This document shows, piece after piece, positions 21,260-32,239 of a DNA stretch of 64,000 nt. The DNA comes from Punica granatum (taxonomy: Eukaryota > Streptophyta > Magnoliopsida > Myrtales > Lythraceae). A program made the position numbers and the translations under genes. The stretch's first letter is position 1, and each line of letters opens with the position of its first letter. Below the pieces are notes generated by a model. The model was not told where the DNA came from. It made no database searches and saw nothing but the letters and a program-made list of their open reading frames with translations. The stretch spans positions 11,082,001 to 11,146,000 of the forward strand of contig NC_045131.1 of NCBI RefSeq assembly GCF_007655135.1, given 5' to 3'.

Positions 21260-21366
21260 TTTATATTGACAAATCCACCGGGTGACATAGCACTCCACAA
21301 TGGACTGGCTAAGCAATAGACATTTCCATTCTTCTAGCAGGTCCACACTGCTTTTCTAGATGGTCA
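21260..21366 (-). promoter_or_regulatory. PR10-F promoter block
   Basis: On the minus strand TTGACCATCTAGA (21367-21355), AGTCCATTGTGGAGTGC (21306-21290) and GTCAATATAAA (21270-21260) precede the ATG at 21147. Confidence 0.65.
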
Positions 21367-21454
21367 ACAATGACCAGAATAAGCCTCGTCCGGTAGATAT
21401 CTTTTCTCTTTTACCCTGTTTTAGATCGAAATAATCTTGAGCGACTCCGCTAAG

Positions 21455-21880
21455 TGTGAGACCCAGCACTTATTTTTCAACATGCATACATATACCTATA
21501 TTTATATATGTTTATATATTATATAATATGCTGATATGTGGCTGGAGGAAGGGAAAAAAGAAAAGAGAAGAAATTGGCATGGGCTCCACGTGTTTTAAGA
21601 AATCCTTTTCCACCGCATGCAATCTCAGTTCATTTGTTCCTTTTTTTCCCTTCCTCCAGCCACATATCAGTATATTATATAATATATAAACATATATAAA
21701 TATATGTATATGTATGCATGTTGAAAAATAAGCAACCCTTTTCCACCGCATGCATCTCAGTTCATTTGTTCCTTTTTTTTTTCCTTCCTCCAGCCACATA
21801 TCAGTATATTATATAATATATAAACATATATAAATACATGTATATGTATGCATGTTGAAAAATAAGTGCTGGGTCTCGCA
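21455..21880. mobile_element. Foldback / long-TIR element with 5-base target duplication
   Basis: The 426-base insert starts TGTGAGACCCAGCACTT and ends AAGTGCTGGGTCTCGCA. It is flanked by CTAAG at 21450-21454 and 21881-21885. Unit B has the empty site (ACTCCACTAAGCATTATC, near 24070). The left arm of about 110 bases is the inverse of the right arm. The right part is present twice in direct order (CACCGCATGCA to GAAAAATAAG). It has no coding capacity. TG..CA ends with a 5-base duplication are LTR-like, yet the arms are inverted, so the class is uncertain. Confidence 0.8.
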
Positions 21881-22254
21881 CTAAGTATTATCAGTGATTT
21901 ATTGCACCGAACACTGACATTATCACATGTTTGTTAATTACATTATGCCTGGATTTACGACAAATCGGACAGTTTCTACCAATATTCATCCCGGAATATC
22001 TTATGGCTCTTGTTTATTTGGTCTTTTGATGTTAGAAATTAAAATAATGATAAGGCCTCCAATGTTGATTGGACTAAAAAAGTAGCACAGATGGAACAAG
22101 ATTTGTGGTGGTTTAAAGCTGATCCGTCGGATGGGAATGCAAAAAGACCAAAATTGAGATCCAGACAAGAATTAGATTTCTAAATTTTAGACCGTCATTT
22201 TATCCTTTTATTTTTGAGACATGCGATGAATTCTCTTCGTATCTTTCGTATTTG

Positions 22255-22425
22255 TTTTTTCAATTATAAGGGAGGTTCAATGCTTAGTACAATAAAATAT
22301 AAATCATAAATAATTAATAAAGGAGCACGAGTGGTCCCACCAGGTATCGAACCTGTGACCTCTAGATCGAATGATCAACGAGCAAGGGCTTTTCATACTA
22401 CACCATCTTTTGATAATTCTCTTCA
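22255..22425 (-). mobile_element. tRNA-derived SINE, second family (unit A copy)
   Basis: Read on the minus strand it has an A-box-like start (GATGGTGTAGTATGAAAAG) and a B-box GGTTCGATACC at 22353-22343. It ends with a tail containing CCTCCCTTATAA. The same insert occurs at the same place in unit B, so it predates the duplication. Confidence 0.65.
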
Positions 22426-23340
22426 TATCTTTAATCGCGAAAGTCCCATGGTTTGTCGAATCATTTATATTTGAAACAGCAGCATAGGCATTTCTTTATT
22501 AAATCTCGATAATAAAGAATATCGTGAATCTTGCGACTCCTAACCTGAAACGGAAATTTACTTAATTATACCATGAATTAGAAAAAATACCGCAACGATT
22601 TCAAGGAAAACGTACTTTTGCATTGACAAGCCATAGAAATCTATATCTATGATCTCATGGCATACTCAAATGATACAGAGTACAGGATATTACTGGGACC
22701 GGGATATGATCTCGGGCAGTTTGCAAGTCTAGACTGGGAGAACGAGAATCTGATGGACGGGATTTCATGCCATTGTTTTGAATGTATATAATGGCCCAGA
22801 CTGATCGATGTGAAAAGATTGAGATTAAGATGTTATTTGTTGTCTTTATAGAGAGTATGTGGGACTAGATAGAGTTATCTTATACGTCGTATTTGTTGGA
22901 TAAATTTTTAATTTTAAAATAAAAGTGGGCTTTATTCAGATTTGAACTCCTCTCCAATTCAAAATCTTAAGCCAATGGGTCGTTGGGTATTTGGCTCTTA
23001 TAAATTTTCCCTTTTTCCTCTTTCAACTGATGTGGGATTTCTTTTGTCCCTACACCTCCAATTTTCTCCAACAGTATTTGGAAAGGTCTTTTTTATTAGG
23101 ACTAATTAAGTCCAATTCAAAATCACGAAACCTTTCGCCATCTTTGTCAGTTATATGTGTACTGTTTGTACTTTATCCGTAAAATGAATTAACAAAGAAA
23201 GAATTAAGCTTGTATTTGGGCTGATGGCTCCTAAAAGGAGCTGTCCGCAGGGTCGAATTCAACTCTAATGAAGTTTCTCGAATCTGTCAAACACGATATC
23301 ATATACAAGACTTGGTTCACTTGATTAAGCACTTATGACA

Positions 23341-23717
23341 CCACAGACTCAATCTCGTCGAATGCAGTGTCGGTCTCGATCAGGGTGTACTTGCACACAA
23401 GCTTCTCTGCATCAACCGCATCTATCCTGTGCTTCAACCACTTCAAGTGACCGCCTGTTACACAAAGTACCGAATTCAGTTCAGAATACTTATAGCCAAT
23501 AATGGAAGGTGAAAAAGAAGAAATGTCACTGACCATCGGCAAAGTTGGTCTGCTTGATGCTTCCAGCACTACCGTCTCCTTGAACGAACTCAATGCTCTT
23601 AATACCCTGAGGGGCGACCTTGGGAATGAGATTGTGGGAGTCGAGGACGAGAGCCTTGAACATCCTCGACGGAGCGATAGAAGTTGTGAGCTCCTGGGTA
23701 AAGTAGGTGACGGCCAT
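23341..23717 (-). pseudogene. PR10-G: 3'-truncated copy of PR10-F
   Basis: Exon 1 (23717-23534) encodes [20 protein letters not shown] through loop GDGSAGS as in PR10-F, with C5 changed to Y. The 79-base intron (23533-23455) is intact. Exon 2 begins at 23454 ([19 protein letters not shown]) but stops matching at 23341, after about 38 of its codons. The C-terminal half, the stop codon and the 3' untranslated region have been deleted. The promoter block is still present, so a truncated transcript is possible, but the START fold would be incomplete. Confidence 0.92.
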
Positions 23718-23829
23718 TTTTGCTTCTTGTGGTATAGAAAGGAGAAATGTTAAGCGTGATGTGCTGAGAAAAGGATTGTAATGCTCAAAAAGCTCTGATG
23801 GTATGCAGAGACGATGAAAATTGCGAAGA

Positions 23830-23936
23830 TTTATATTGACAAATCCACTGGGTTACATAGCACTCCACAATGGACTGACTAAGCAATAGATATTTCTATT
23901 CTTCTAGCAGGTCCACACTGCTTTTCTAGATGGTCA
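23830..23936 (-). promoter_or_regulatory. PR10-G promoter block
   Basis: TTGACCATCTAGA (23937-23925), AGTCCATTGTGGAGTGC (23876-23860) and GTCAATATAAA near 23840-23830 on the minus strand are kept although the gene is truncated. Confidence 0.6.
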
Positions 23937-24449
23937 ACAATGACCTGAATAAGCCTCGTCCGGTAGATATCTTTTCTCTTTGACCTTGTTTTAGATCGAA
24001 ATAATCTCGAGTGGCAGGACAGTAACATTCAATCGCTCTTCGCCGTTATGTCACCACAAGAATTTTGAGCGACTCCACTAAGCATTATCAGTAATTTATT
24101 GCACCAAACACTGACATCAACACATGTTTGTCAATTACATCATGCCAGGATTTACGGCAAATCGGACAGTTTCTACCAATATTCATCCAGGAATATCTTA
24201 TGGCTCTCGTTTATTTGGTCTTTTGATGTTAGAAATTAAAATGATGATAAGGCCTCCAATGTGGATTGGACTCAAAAAGTAGCAGAGATGGAACAAGGGG
24301 TGTGGTGGCTTAAAGCTGATCCGTCAGATGGGAATGCAAAAATAACAAAATTGAGATCCAGACAAGAATTAGATTTCTAAATCTTAGATGGTCATTTTAT
24401 CCTTTTATTTTTTAGACATGCGATGAATTCTCTTCGTATCTTTTCTTTT

Positions 24450-24612
24450 TTTGGTTATAAAGGAAGCCCAAGGTCCAGTTCAATGAAAGAAAAATCATAA
24501 ATATCTAATAAAGGAGCACGGGTAGTCCCACTAGGTATCAAACCCGCGACCTTTAGGTCAAGTGGTCAACAGACGGGGGCTTGCACCACTGTGCCACACC
24601 CTCTTTTAACAA
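24450..24612 (-). mobile_element. tRNA-derived SINE, second family (unit B copy)
   Basis: On the minus strand it reads GGTGTGGCACAGTGGTGCAA at the A-box side and has B-box GGTTTGATACC at 24545-24535. It ends with a tail containing GGGCTTCCTTTATAACC. It is better preserved than the unit A copy. Confidence 0.68.
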
Positions 24613-24706
24613 TTCTCTTCATATCTTTAATCGCGGAAGTCCCATTGTTTGTCGAATCATTTCTATTTGAAATAGCAGCGTAGGCGGTTCCTTATTAAAT
24701 CTCGAT

Positions 24707-25545
24707 AAATCATCTTTTCTGCAAGTCTAGATGGAAGAATGAATTTCTTGTTTGGGGGGATCTGGATGTACAAGGGCTCCTTCAATGCTTTCAATGTACT
24801 AGATGTTGATTGTTGACTTTATATTCAGAGTCCATGGTACCATTATAAAGTCATGTTATTATATTCTTACATCTAGAAGAGAAAAAGTCGGTCCAAGCCC
24901 TTAAGAAAATGGAGAATAATTAATTAAGTTGTTCAATCGCCAGTACACTGATGGGGAGATCAGCGAACTTCAGGCTTAATTAAAACGAAGAATTCGAACC
25001 ATTGAACTTCGGGCTTAATTGTGAAATAAAAGCCAATAAAATGAGGCATCCGATCATTATCAAATATTGGGTCATTTTCCATAGACGATGAAATCATAGG
25101 ATTCATAGTACATGTTTGATGCTCTGCAAGTTAAAATGGAAGCAACCGTATACATAGAATTTACAACACGCCCCGGTCACCCTATGTAAGAGAGTACCAA
25201 TGGCTTACAGCAAATTCATGGCAATCAACGGACCGACCAACTGTGTATCTGTTTCAAAAAGCAGAATGTCAGATGATCGAAAAAAGTAAGGCACCTGCAG
25301 ACCTGTTGTTAGCTTTGTTTATAGTTATGAGTTGGCGAACACGCATTTAGGCAATGTAAGTAGCCAAAACTGCTAATGGTAAATTTGGCATTCTCCATTT
25401 CCTCTCTACGTGAATGGCTGCTATATATATATATATATACACATATACATCCCCTCATCCCTATTTCGGCAAACTAACTATAATTCCAAACGTATATACA
25501 TCCCTTCCGGCCATGAATCCTGCAATCTCCTTGTCGAACCTAGAC
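24707..25545 (+). other. Upstream region of PR10-H
   Basis: No gene is visible. From about 24960 it is collinear with 30380-30837 plus 36084-36455, upstream of PR10-J. The target site of the TRIM inserted upstream of J is still empty here near 25208-25225 (CAGCAAATTCATGGCAATC). A (TA)n run at 25422-25439 lies about 110 bases before the ATG and may act as TATA; the equivalent in PR10-J is CTATATATATCCCC. Confidence 0.55.
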
Positions 25546-26130
25546 ATGCAAGTCGCCTGCACCTACCAGGAGTTCGTTATTCCCATTTCCCGGGAACGTG
25601 CATTTAAGGGGATGGCCGTCGATGTGCACAATCTTGTTGTTAAGGCGGCCCCTCATATCATGAAGAGCGTCAAAACCATCCATGGAGATGGAGGACCCGG
25701 AACCATCAGGGAGTGCACCTATACCAAAGGTCGGTATTGAACATCAAATGCATTCAGGGAAAGATCAGATCAGTATCATATCAGTAAGCTGATTTGTAAA
25801 CCGGAAACTTTTTGTCGTCCTTACTCAGAATCTGGATGCTCGGCCATTGTGGGCACGTTGAGGGTCGACATCCTCGACGCAAAGAACTTCGTTTACAGGC
25901 ACACCATAACGGATGGCGATGCATACAGGATGATGTATTCGGTGATCGTTGAGATGAGATATGAAGCTCTAGGCCACGACAAATGCATATGTAAGATGTC
26001 AACTGAGCACCACCCAAAGGAAGGTATCACGTACAAAGAAGAGGACATCGAGAAGGGCAATAGAACCATGATGGCGCTCTACAAAGCCATGCAAGATTAC
26101 CTCGTCGCAAACCCCAATGCCTATGTTTAG
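25546..26130 (+). CDS. PR10-H: divergent PR-10 protein (subfamily 2), 161 aa
   Basis: Exon 1 is 25546-25729, the intron 25730-25828 (99 bases, GT..AG, phase 1) and exon 2 is 25829-26130. I chose the ATG at 25546 (MQVACTYQEFVIPISRERAF) because exon 1 is then 184 bases as in the paralogs; an in-frame ATG at 25513 would add 11 residues. The glycine-rich loop is GDGGPGT at residues 47-53, the Bet v 1 form, but Lys55 is Arg. Exon 2 opens ESGCSAIVGTLRVDILDAKN in place of [10 protein letters not shown]. The end is YLVANPNAYV. It is likely a cytosolic START-fold protein with a ligand range different from subfamily 1. It lacks the subfamily 1 promoter block. Confidence 0.9.
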
Positions 26131-26492
26131 AACATGTGATGGAATTTCACTCTGCTTTGATCTAGTTGGCTTCCTTCCGATTGCGATGTAATTACTCTCT
26201 CAGTTCCGAGACTCTTATAGCTTATTCAAATGTCTAGGCATATACTTCTAGCTATATATATAAGACAGCTTAGATAAGATTGAAACTATCATTATTAGGT
26301 GAAAATGCAATTAAATAGTCATTAAAAGCGATCAGATCAACTTCGTGTAGGTGTTTGGCCCAATTGCATTGCATCCGGTTCAGAATTGACAGCCTCTTTC
26401 ACCGGCATTCGCTAACCTAAAACAGCTCCATTAAGACCTTACGAGCAACCAAATCCAGCTCATTTTCTACCACTTTCGGATAGCACGGTCCC

Positions 26493-26563
26493 AGGACAAG
26501 GCCATGGGACTCTACAAAGTTGTTGAGGAATACCTTCTTGCCAACCCAGAAGCATATGCTTAA
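26493..26563 (+). pseudogene. PR-10 exon 2 3'-end fragment
   Basis: The frame [20 protein letters not shown] followed by YA and a stop is nearly identical to the C-terminus of subfamily 1 proteins. Nothing else of the gene precedes it; the left flank matches the 3' flank of PR10-J. Confidence 0.85.
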
Positions 26564-27541
26564 ATGAGCTTGCTTTAGCCGTCATGTTCACACATTGTAC
26601 TTCTGCTTCAGTTCCTCTGTTTTCCTTTACAGTTTCTGTCTTGGATTCGAAATTTTGGTTGGTAGACTTATCAATGTGGCCATTCTAGTCATTACTGTAG
26701 GTAGATGTCAGTGGAAATGAGGTGATCAAATGACATATCCGATGATTTGCAGAACATAATACATGGAAAAATATGATGTTACTGAGCATATTATATGCTC
26801 CCAGAATATCATAGCATTGAAATACAATCCTATCGAAAAAAGAATCAAAAACAGAGAACACGTGCTCTCTATGTTTGTAAGATCACAAGCATGTAACATC
26901 CAAACACGGGCATCAAGCTCGAAGAAGAGGATAGAGAGCAAGGAAAGGACCAAGCAATATGATTATTGGCAAACTTATCAATGAGTACAATCTGGACTCC
27001 ACAATATTGCAGCAAGGTGAAAGCATAAGAATTTTGTTGGTTGAAGCTTGAATGAAAAGAACAGCATTACACTAGAATATAAGAACTGTGATTTTGGAAA
27101 TATCATAGTCACAGAGTGTCCTCGTGGGGATGAATCAAATTGTTTCATTTAAGACGATTGAAATAATCCGAACTTCAAGAACTGGGTAGTTCTCGTGTCT
27201 GTTAGAAAGCATTACTTATCTTATCGGAGAAGAACGAGCACTTATGGCGCCATATAGAATAATATTATTATTTTTGTGCTTATTAAATGGTCTGGAGCCA
27301 AATATATATACATATATAGTGAAAATATTTCTACACTTTAGAAGACAAAGTAACAGTGATGAAACATCCTTGCTGTAAAATCACACAATTATTACTGTAT
27401 TATTGATGTATTTTGCCCAAAACAAAAAGCCATATGAAAGAGATAAAGCTCCCAGAAAAAGAAAAAGAACAAGAAAAGGGGGAACAGTAAAGTAGACAAA
27501 TACGCAAGCTCTCATGTTAACCAACTCCGGACCACACTCAT
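26564..27541. other. Intergenic, between PR-10 fragment and PR10-I
   Basis: I see no gene. It is AT-rich 3'-flank-like DNA with a short TA-rich run near 27303-27320. Confidence 0.5.
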
Positions 27542-28127
27542 TTAAGCATAGGCATCGGGGTTGGCAAGCAGGTATTCCTCGACAACTTTGTATAGTCCCA
27601 TGGCTTTGTCTTTGCCCTGCTTGACGTCCTCTTCTTTGAGCTCCACACAGGCCTTCACGTGGTATTCGCTGGTCATCTTGCAGACACATCCGCCGTCACT
27701 GGAAGCTTCGAATTTTACCTCATACACAACCGTCTCAATCTTGCTGAATTCTGTGTCACTCTCTATCAGAGTGTACTTGCATGCAAGCTTCTCTGCATCA
27801 ATGGCTTCGATCCTGTGCTTCAGCCACTTCAAGTGTCCACCTGGTAGAGAAAACATGGGAAGAACAATAGCTTGTTAGATTTCATACTCAATAATGTGCA
27901 ACAAATACAATTGAAAAATGTCACTGTGTTGTTCGAACATTACCATCAGAAAAGTTGGTCTGCTTGATGCTTCCAACGCCTCCATCTCCCTCAACAAACT
28001 CAATGCTCTTGATGCCCTGTGGTGCAATTTTGGGGATGAGATTGTGGGAGTCAAGGATCAAAGCTCTGAACATCCTTGATGGAGCAATGGAAGTGGTGAA
28101 CTCCTGGGTGAAGTTGGTAACGGCCAT
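27542..28127 (-). CDS. PR10-I: PR-10 / Bet v 1-like protein, 160 aa
   Basis: On the minus strand exon 1 is 28127-27944 and exon 2 is 27840-27542, with a 103-base GT..AG phase-1 intron. The start is [20 protein letters not shown]. The loop is GDGGVGS at residues 47-53 with Lys55. Exon 2 reads [20 protein letters not shown], and the end is [10 protein letters not shown]. It is the most distant subfamily 1 member here ([30 protein letters not shown]). An extra cysteine (KACVEL) is specific to it. No defect is seen. It is expected to be a cytosolic START-fold stress protein; its promoter block is weaker than in the others. Confidence 0.93.
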
Positions 28128-28248
28128 TTTCGCCTCAAATTAGAGCTAGTGTACTCGAGAAATAAGAGGGCTTGCTGGTTCTATAGCTAGTGTTTAAGCT
28201 TCAACTTGAAGCAAATGGTAAAGATCGCAGAGGTTTACAAAGGAAAAA

Positions 28249-28369
28249 CTTTTATACTTATTTGCGTCGACTTCAACGTTTCATAGCTTTCCACTATTGA
28301 CTCATCTGAACTTCTTTCAATAATTGTGTTCTTCTATTCAAGGACCCATATTGCTTTTCTAGATGTTCA
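28249..28369 (-). promoter_or_regulatory. PR10-I promoter block (diverged)
   Basis: On the minus strand TGAACATCTAGA (28369-28358), AGTCAATAGTGGAAAGC (28302-28286) and AAGTATAAAAG (28258-28248) keep order and spacing, with two or three changes per element. Confidence 0.5.
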
Positions 28370-29818
28370 TAATTAAGATATATTTTGATGCTTCCAGTCA
28401 GTGATCAATAATTTGGTTTAGGTGCGAAGAACTCCATGTTGGACTCAATTTATTATTAACACATAAAAATATTTGGCCCATCGCCATAAAATCTGTATCT
28501 TTTTGTTTTTTTCAGATAGAGTGATAAAAAAAAATAGTGCAAAATTAAATTTGTACCTGTACTAGCCAGAAATAAGATCTAGGTATGAAGTGATCCAACT
28601 TCTACCACTCTGGCCTAGCAACGTATCAATGCTTAAGCCCAAGTGCATTTCTCACACTTCCGACTGATGCACTGCTCTAATACCACTTATATCCAATCTA
28701 CGGGATTGGCCTAGCCACTTGTCAAAGAGCCTAACCACCGGTCCAAAATGCTTAAGCCCAAATTGCTAGTAATTCCATAGGCGGGTCTTTATTAACTACT
28801 TTACTAACTCTTCTCCCATCAATGCATCTGATTCAAAACCAGCTTCTCGCACCAGCACCCGATGACCTCAGGCGGCTCTTTTAAAACCAGACCAGCCAAA
28901 TCCAGCTTGTCTTGTACCACTTTGTATATCATGGTTCTCCATTGGCAAACATGATCTACTTTTTCTTTTTTCGGTAGAGAAACAGGGCCAAGGCCCATGA
29001 TCTACTTAACATTATAACCTGTTCACCCGCCGCTGGAGGGTAACTACCCGTTGGGCTCTGCCTGGTAATGGCGGATTCTGGGCAGACTTACCACATGCAT
29101 TCAGCCTAGGTGGTCCACAATGTTGGTTGAGGAATGACTTTCCGCCAACCCCCAACATGACATCTATGCATACATGAGTCTGGGTTCGAGTTTGTCGACA
29201 CAGATTGATGTGCTACACGAGCTTGCAATCACATTTATCAACATATCCACAGCTCCCAACTAAACTGTCTAAATACGGACCCAGAATGTCAATTCGTAGT
29301 TTCCCTCAAAATTACTATTGTGGTCCCCTAAGTCGACACATTTAGCCTGGAGGAGCAGTGGAACTCCAGCACTCCCCAGCATGAGCCCAACCCAATCTTA
29401 CTCTCTATCTCTCTGGTAAGCTTCTTCTTCCTTGGGGTGCACTTCAAGCAGCCAGGCATGGCTCCTTTTTTAGGCGGATGAATAGAAAGAAAAATCCACA
29501 GTTGTTGACTTTGTTCGTGAATAACGCGCTCACATCATCAATGGCTCTTAAATTTATTCTTCACAGACTCGGCTCGAAATGGATTAGACGGGATCCATTG
29601 GATTTCTGAATACTATAGTACAAATAGAGGGGGAAAAATAAAACAGAGAGAGAGAGAGAAAATGAAGGGAAAAAAAAAACCGTTATGCAACTGCTTTTGC
29701 AGAGAGGAAATCGTGGGGACCTGTGTAATCTCTATGCCAAGATTTGTTCTTGAATAACCTCGATGTCCTATAATCCGCAGAAAATACCGATTCGCTGACT
29801 TTCATGGCAAAAGATAAG
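28370..29818. other. Relic-rich intergenic region
   Basis: No intact gene. 28840-29180 matches, with gaps, the 3' flank of PR10-H (26380-26560) and PR10-J (37270-37548), including CTTCTCGCACCAGCA and AAAACCAGACCAGCCAAATCC. A (GA)n run lies near 29645-29660. Confidence 0.5.
29119..29176 (+). pseudogene. PR-10 3'-end relic
   Basis: AATGTTGGTTGAGGAATGAC and the following GCCAACC and ATCTATGCATACATGAG correspond to the [13 protein letters not shown] end of a PR-10 gene, with stops and indels. Confidence 0.55.
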
Positions 29819-30092
29819 GTTACCTGGAATGCCTGAAATGCAGGATTGATGCTCTCAACATGGGAAACTTGGTTTGCAAGTGCACCATGTTCGAAAGAAG
29901 ATGTCATATTAGACATGATTGAGTTGGTAGTGTCCGTGATCAAGTTCAAAGCATCAAGTTATAGGCCGCTAGTTGACCGACAAATACTTTAACTCAAGCA
30001 AGAGGACATTAAACGAGGATAAGAAAAAGCCCATGAGTTGGTACATGGTTGTCGAGCAATAACTCCTAGTGAACCTGGATGTCCATGCTTAA
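29819..30092 (+). pseudogene. PR-10 exon 2 relic
   Basis: The frame GYLECLKCRIDALNMGNLVC aligns with [20 protein letters not shown] of intact genes. Further on, LKQEDIKRG-like and VVEQ..LLVNLDVHA-like pieces follow and end at a TAA matching the normal stop position. Several stops and indels break it. Confidence 0.8.
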
Positions 30093-30139
30093 ATGAGCTT
30101 TATGGTCAATTTGTTTGATATAGGATGATAGAATTGACT

Positions 30140-30380
30140 GCCTATATAGGTGATCGACATCGCGTTCAACAAGATTAAGTCGGTTATGTATACATGATAA
30201 AATTCGAAGCTTTGAGTGATGGTGGGTTAATTCACCACAAGATGACGATGAGTATCACTTGATGGGCGGTGGGGAGCCGAATAAGGAGGACCTCAAGCGG
30301 GGCAAGGAAAAAGCCATGGGATTCTACAACGTTGGCGAGGAATACCTTCCGGCGAACCCTAATGCGTGCGCAGAGAAATC
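30140..30380 (+). pseudogene. PR-10 exon 2 relic with an intact-looking C-terminal segment
   Basis: It starts in the middle of exon 2 (IDIAFNKIKSVMYT) and ends with GGGEPNKEDLKRGKEKAMGF and YNVGEEYLPANPNACA. There is a stop after the first segment, and the C-terminal frame runs on past the normal stop position. The 5' part of the gene is missing. Confidence 0.8.
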
Positions 30381-30837
30381 GGGTCTAAAGTTAATTTGTT
30401 TTTTTGTATTCTATATTATCTCTTTTACCTTGTCGTATGGTCTCAATACTTGTTTAATGAAAGCCAATCAAATGAGGAATTCGATCATTGTCAAGTATAT
30501 CCTGTCAAATATTAGGTCAATTTCCTTGGACGATGAAACACAGAACTTATAATACTGGTTCCTATGCTCTGCAACTTAAAACGGAAGCAACCGCGTAATG
30601 CTCCAAGAAATAAATTCCTAATATACTCGATAACTACTCAAAATATAAGACATCCAACAAAATTTGAAAATATACTCTTAATATGTCGACTTAACAAAAA
30701 TGGCATATAGATAATATGTATACGTAAAATACAGCCATAAACAGAGTCAGGGCATTACAAACCAAAAACAAAGAATCAACATCGTGTTCCGGGTCACAAA
30801 ATATGAGAGAATATATATGGATGGTTTGCAGCAAATT

Positions 30838-30979
30838 TATTAAAATATGTTGTCCCACGTGGAAAAATTAAGAAAGAAATCACAAATTTATATGAGGTTT
30901 GTGTCCAACAATCTATCACCTTAAGCTTTTGAGTTGCAAATGGACTCAAGTCCGTGTAAGTCCAAATAGGTATTTTATA
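30838..30979 (+). repeat. TRIM 5' LTR
   Basis: 142 bases starting TATTAAAATATGTTGTCCCA and ending GGTATTTTATA, followed by TGG of the primer binding site. Confidence 0.85.
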
Positions 30980-32239
30980 TGGTATCAGCACTCCATTTTG
31001 ATCCACTGGCTCTAAGGGAGGGCAAAATTGTTATTTATGTCAGTATTTTCAGCTGATTGCTCGAGCATGCACAACTTTTGAAAATGGGGGCATCTTCCTA
31101 ATTTAATTTCAATTTTACAATTTTTCTGAAAAAAATATTCTACGAAACGTTTTCAGATTTCACGTGCATCAACTTCAATTTTCAAGATTCGGAACAAAAC
31201 TCGAGGCTGAAAAATATTTTCATGCACAACATTGATCTCTGAATTGTTATGAATGCAATGGTGGTCCCGGATCATTTTTCTGATGCTTGATTGGAAAGAC
31301 GGGAATTTCAGTCATTACACGCATTAATTTTAATTTCTCCAAATTCGAGATAATATTTGGGACTAGAAATGTTTTTTTCCGCGTAATATCAATCCTTAAA
31401 TTTTTCGAAACACATCGGCGTTTTCAGACCATTTTTTTTTATTTTTGATTGTAAAGATAGAATTTCGTAAATAATCGAGCAATTATGATTGACGTGCGTC
31501 AAAGGTCCAATATCAATTTTATCGTGATTCGGTCTCCATTGGTACAAATTGAAATTCTCATAGAGTCGATTATTTCTCGAATTTCACGATTTTAAAATTT
31601 TAATTTTAAAAATATCGACGGATCCTGAGAAATTGATTTATCGATCGATGAACGCCCATACGAATAACGATAATAAAAAATAATAAATAATAAAAGAAGA
31701 AGAGAAGAAACTCAAAAAGGGGTCAACTTCATACCTTTGATTTCCCTGTTCTTTCCCGCTTTCTCTCCCATTTCCTTTTTGTTCTTTTCTTTTCTTTTCT
31801 TTTCTTTTCCCCTTTTCCATCGTTGTTGTTCCTGGTCCGCGTCTCTGCATTTGCTTTTCCTTCTTTCCTTTTTCTTCTTCTTCTTCTCTGTCACCCGCAA
31901 CAAGTTCGGAGGCCCCTTTTTTCCCCTTTCTTCTTCTCTGTTTCTCTCAGCTTCCACTTTCTCTGCAACTCAGTCCTCTCCTGCTTCCACTTTTCCGTTT
32001 TCGGCTTCCACTCTTCTGTAGCGAGCTGCGGTGGCCCATCCCATGCGTCTCTGCATGGTTCTGTCCAGGACCAAACCTGCAATCTCTCTCTCTCTCTCCC
32101 GTTCTCTCATGCTCTCTCTCCCCCTCGGAGCTCTCCATGGGAACCTACCGTGCTCCCTCGTCCTTTCCCTCGGTCAGAACCAGAGGGACAGACAGACGCA
32201 CGAAAAAAAAAACAAAAAGAAACAGACGGGGACAGGAGG

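Larger units (their letters stand above)
19231..22510. repeat. Tandem duplication unit A (PR10-F)
   Basis: Unit A begins AATAAAGAATATCGTG and ends ATTAAATCTCGAT; unit B (22511-24706) repeats it in direct orientation straight after. Unit A holds PR10-F, its promoter, a foldback element and a SINE. It is about 1.1 kb longer than unit B because B lacks the foldback element, about 485 bases of exon 2 and 3' flank, and about 165 bases near 19430-19590. The stretch 19231-20585 is 3' flank with no gene; part of it also resembles the 3' flank of PR10-A. Confidence 0.88.
22511..24706. repeat. Tandem duplication unit B (PR10-G)
   Basis: This is the direct repeat of unit A with a truncated PR-10 gene. 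Its junction at 23340/23341 joins sequence matching 20285 of unit A to sequence matching 20771, a 485-base deletion with ACA shared at both ends. Confidence 0.88.
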
